From: Caldifarciminota bacterium
Lineage (GTDB): Bacteria; Hydrothermota; Tepidihabitantia; Tepidihabitantales; Tepidihabitantaceae
Assembly (NCBI GenBank): GCA_020352555.1
Contig: CP070680.1
Location: 2,257,003 to 2,290,214 of the forward strand
Direction of reading: 5' to 3'
Length of the DNA: 33,212 nucleotides
Under the pieces are notes generated by a model, which was not told the origin of the DNA, made no database searches, and saw nothing but the letters and a program-made list of their open reading frames with translations. Position 1 is the first letter of the stretch. Every line of letters starts with the position of its first letter. This document shows, piece by piece, positions 31,596-33,212 of this stretch. A program made the translations under genes and the position numbers.

Positions 31596-32951
31596 CTAGC
31601 GTTGAATCACGACTTTCCGCACTGCTGCCGGCCCCCGGGTGTCGGCGGTCCGCTGACAAACGAAGTAGACCCCGGGCGCAACGTGCCGGATGTCGTGGTG
31701 CCTCACGGCACCGCTCGCTCCGCTCACGGGCGCCCCGGGCAGGTCCATGACCCTCCGACCCATGATGTCGACCAGCTCTGCCGGCTGTTCTGAGGTGCTG
31801 GCAGCCGGTTGGTACATCAGCACACCCCGGCAGATGGTCAGGCCTGAGCATCTTCCCTGTGTCGCCTTCTCAGTTCTGGCCCGATCTTGAGCCATCCCTG
31901 TGACATCGCGGCCCATAGCCAGCCAGACACCACGCCCCTGCCTTTCAAGGGCGACTATGGGCTGGCTACGGTCGATCCCGTACAACTCGCACGATTCTGC
32001 GTCACGTACTTCAGGAATCTGGACAAGTCGCCATAGCGTGTCTTCTCGATACGCGAACACCACAGAGCCACGAGGACGCACGTACGACACGAACGGCCTG
32101 TCCAGGGAGTCAACGTAGACCGAACCGTCAATCACATTGTCCTTGGCGACAACCTCGTCGTTGTGGTAGAGGCGGGCAGTGTCGTCGTCGGACCATTCCC
32201 AGTAGCAGGCGTGCTCCTGACCGAGACGGTCCGACATGACGCAGAACGCACTCATCGAACCGCTCTCCGGGCTGGCACCTGACCCGCTGTACCAGGTCTG
32301 CCCGCTCCGATAGCGTGTGTAGATATGCGACCACCACCAACAGTACTCGGCGCCACCAGGAACATGGTCGTCCTGCCCGCAGAAAGCATGCGGCTCATTC
32401 GACGGCCCAATGTCCAACAAATAGACGTAGAAGTCGTGGTTCGGCGGCGGCGGGCTTCCGATCACAGCCCTCTCGGCCACCCATGATGTCTCGCTTCGGA
32501 TGGCGTAGTCAATCCCGTCCCACCTTGTGAACACGACCGCCGGGCGGCCAGCCGTGTCATAGGCGAACGCTACCCCTGGGTGCCATCCCACTTCGAAGGG
32601 GATCGTGGAAAGCAACCAGCCAGCGCTGTCTCGTTCTGCCAACCGCATATGCCAGTCAGGGTCAATCGCCGCCAAGCCGAGCTCACCGTGCGGGCCGACG
32701 TCGAATGAAAACCCTCCCTTCACCAGTGCAGTATCCACATCCTCGTACCGCCAGACGGAGTCTCTGTGGGCGATCCGGATTGCACCCGAGGAACCTGCGT
32801 ATGCGAGGTAGATGTCACCGGAAGGACTCGCGCGCATCTGCAGGAACGACCCCCAGGGTGCCGTATCCACCTGCTCGAACTCCCAGTGCTGGGCCACGAC
32901 CACACCCACAACCAGCAGTGTCAGGAGAAGAATGAGACTGCGTCTGGACAT
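31596..32951 (-). CDS. Exported propeller-like protein with C-terminal sorting domain
   Basis: 451 residues from the ATG at 32951 (GGAGGCAAT site) with a signal peptide (MSRRSLILLLTLLVVGVVVAQ). Residues 25-360 show irregular repeats of the type SGDIYLAYAGSSGAIRIAHR, WHMRLAERDSAGWLLSTI and SLDRPFVSYVRPRGSVVFAY, as in sialidase-like or BNR-like propellers whose Asp-box is weak. The tail is VDIMGRRVMDL, PGVYFVCQR and KVVIQR. Compared with its relatives it has about ten extra residues (GAPVSGASGAV) between MDL and DIR. Function unknown. Confidence 0.7.
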   Translation of the reverse strand: MSRRSLILLLTLLVVGVVVAQHWEFEQVDTAPWGSFLQMRASPSGDIYLAYAGSSGAIRIAHRDSVWRYEDVDTALVKGGFSFDVGPHGELGLAAIDPDWHMRLAERDSAGWLLSTIPFEVGWHPGVAFAYDTAGRPAVVFTRWDGIDYAIRSETSWVAERAVIGSPPPPNHDFYVYLLDIGPSNEPHAFCGQDDHVPGGAEYCWWWSHIYTRYRSGQTWYSGSGASPESGSMSAFCVMSDRLGQEHACYWEWSDDDTARLYHNDEVVAKDNVIDGSVYVDSLDRPFVSYVRPRGSVVFAYREDTLWRLVQIPEVRDAESCELYGIDRSQPIVALERQGRGVWLAMGRDVTGMAQDRARTEKATQGRCSGLTICRGVLMYQPAASTSEQPAELVDIMGRRVMDLPGAPVSGASGAVRHHDIRHVAPGVYFVCQRTADTRGPAAVRKVVIQR

Positions 32952-32970
32952 ATTGCCTCCAGGCGAGTCA

Positions 32971-32999
32971 AGTGTAAGCCCGTTCTCGCCTCTCGTCAA
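32971..32999 (-). promoter_or_regulatory. Promoter of the exported protein at 31596-32951
   Basis: On the minus strand TTGACG (32999-32994), 17 bp spacer, TACACT (32976-32971), with a leader of about 13 nt holding the GGAGG site. Confidence 0.7.
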
Positions 33000-33141
33000 T
33001 AGCCGGGCTGACATACGGAGCCCGCAGTCTGGATGCAGTCTGGGCCGCCCGGATGTCGTGCAAACCGGCCGTCGTCCTCATCATCCACCCGGCCGGATGT
33101 CAACACGGCATGGCTTTGGACTGCGGCAGCCCCCACGCCCG

Positions 33142-33212
33142 CGTCATTGCGCACGCTCTGCCTCCTGGCAGGTGCCATCGGATGGCTCATGGACTGGGGT
33201 CGGTGGCAATCT
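33142..33212 (-). repeat. Dispersed repeat family A, inverted copy at the right edge
   Basis: On the minus strand it starts AGATTGCCACCGACCCC and ends GTGCGCAATGACG, the same ends as 41-108. Its first 60 bases match 336-395 at 51 of 60 positions in opposite orientation. It may continue beyond the window. Confidence 0.65.

Noticed and set aside
1..33212. CRISPR arrays, tRNA or rRNA genes, insertion-sequence transposases
   Set aside because: No regularly spaced repeats, no tRNA-like cloverleaf ends or rRNA stretches and no transposase motifs were seen by eye.

Overview
The window is high-GC bacterial DNA, densely packed, with many secreted proteins that end in a short domain of the PNPF / GR.V / PGVYF / KVVIQR type. 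These are typical of FCB-group and candidate-division genomes with a type IX-like sorting signal. A gingipain-like C25 peptidase, several beta-propellers, a secretin and no sign of Proteobacterial gene order all fit an uncultured lineage such as candidate division WOR-3 (Stahlbacteria and relatives). This placement is inferred from protein style only; there is no rRNA or tRNA in the window.

Layout. 1-440: dispersed palindromic repeats around the debris of a secreted-protein gene. 519-4035 (+): a PQQ-type propeller, a YVTN-type propeller and a SAM methyltransferase. 4087-6353 (+): a small GIY-YIG-like protein behind a structured leader, then alanine racemase (alr) and a DUF1844 protein. 6350-7000 (-) and 7090-7632 (+): a sorted exported protein and an FMN-binding-domain protein, fired from back-to-back promoters. 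7702-11648 (+): ndk coupled to a 1174-residue C25 peptidase. 11707-14294 (-): a damaged carbonic-anhydrase-like gene and a BNR/sortilin-type propeller cut by one in-frame TGA. 14379-18965 (-): an MFS transporter and two tandem DUF2723 membrane glycosyltransferases in one operon. 19094-21003 (+): an exported protein coupled to an adenosine-specific kinase-family protein. 21100-25359 (-): a four-gene export operon (Cys-rich secreted protein, two-domain chaperone-like protein, secretin, barrel-like protein) behind a leader of about 560 nt rich in hairpins. 26048-27010 (-): a matrixin-like metalloprotease. 27158-29041 (+): a propeller fused to an alpha/beta hydrolase. 29058-30626 (-): a GT-C membrane glycosyltransferase. 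30697-30991 (-): a noncoding region with a probable small RNA. 31052-31453 (-): a lipoprotein with a TonB C-terminal domain. 31596-32951 (-): another sorted exported protein. The window ends in an inverted copy of the repeat at its start.

The genes mostly serve the cell surface: exported propellers and proteases, an outer-membrane channel, energy-transducer-like protein and membrane glycosyltransferases, with a few housekeeping enzymes between them. Promoters are clear (TTGACA, 16-17 bp, TAnnnT). At six of them the start codon lies only 5-9 nt after the -10 box, so leaderless or near-leaderless translation appears common here, beside other genes with good Shine-Dalgarno sites.

The most interesting items are the leaderless promoter architecture, the single TGA inside an otherwise intact propeller gene, the probable small RNA at 30697-30765, the long structured leader and the secretin/chaperone-like operon it precedes, and the three-way-junction leader at 4139-4215. 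All family names come from reading motifs by eye; no search was run.
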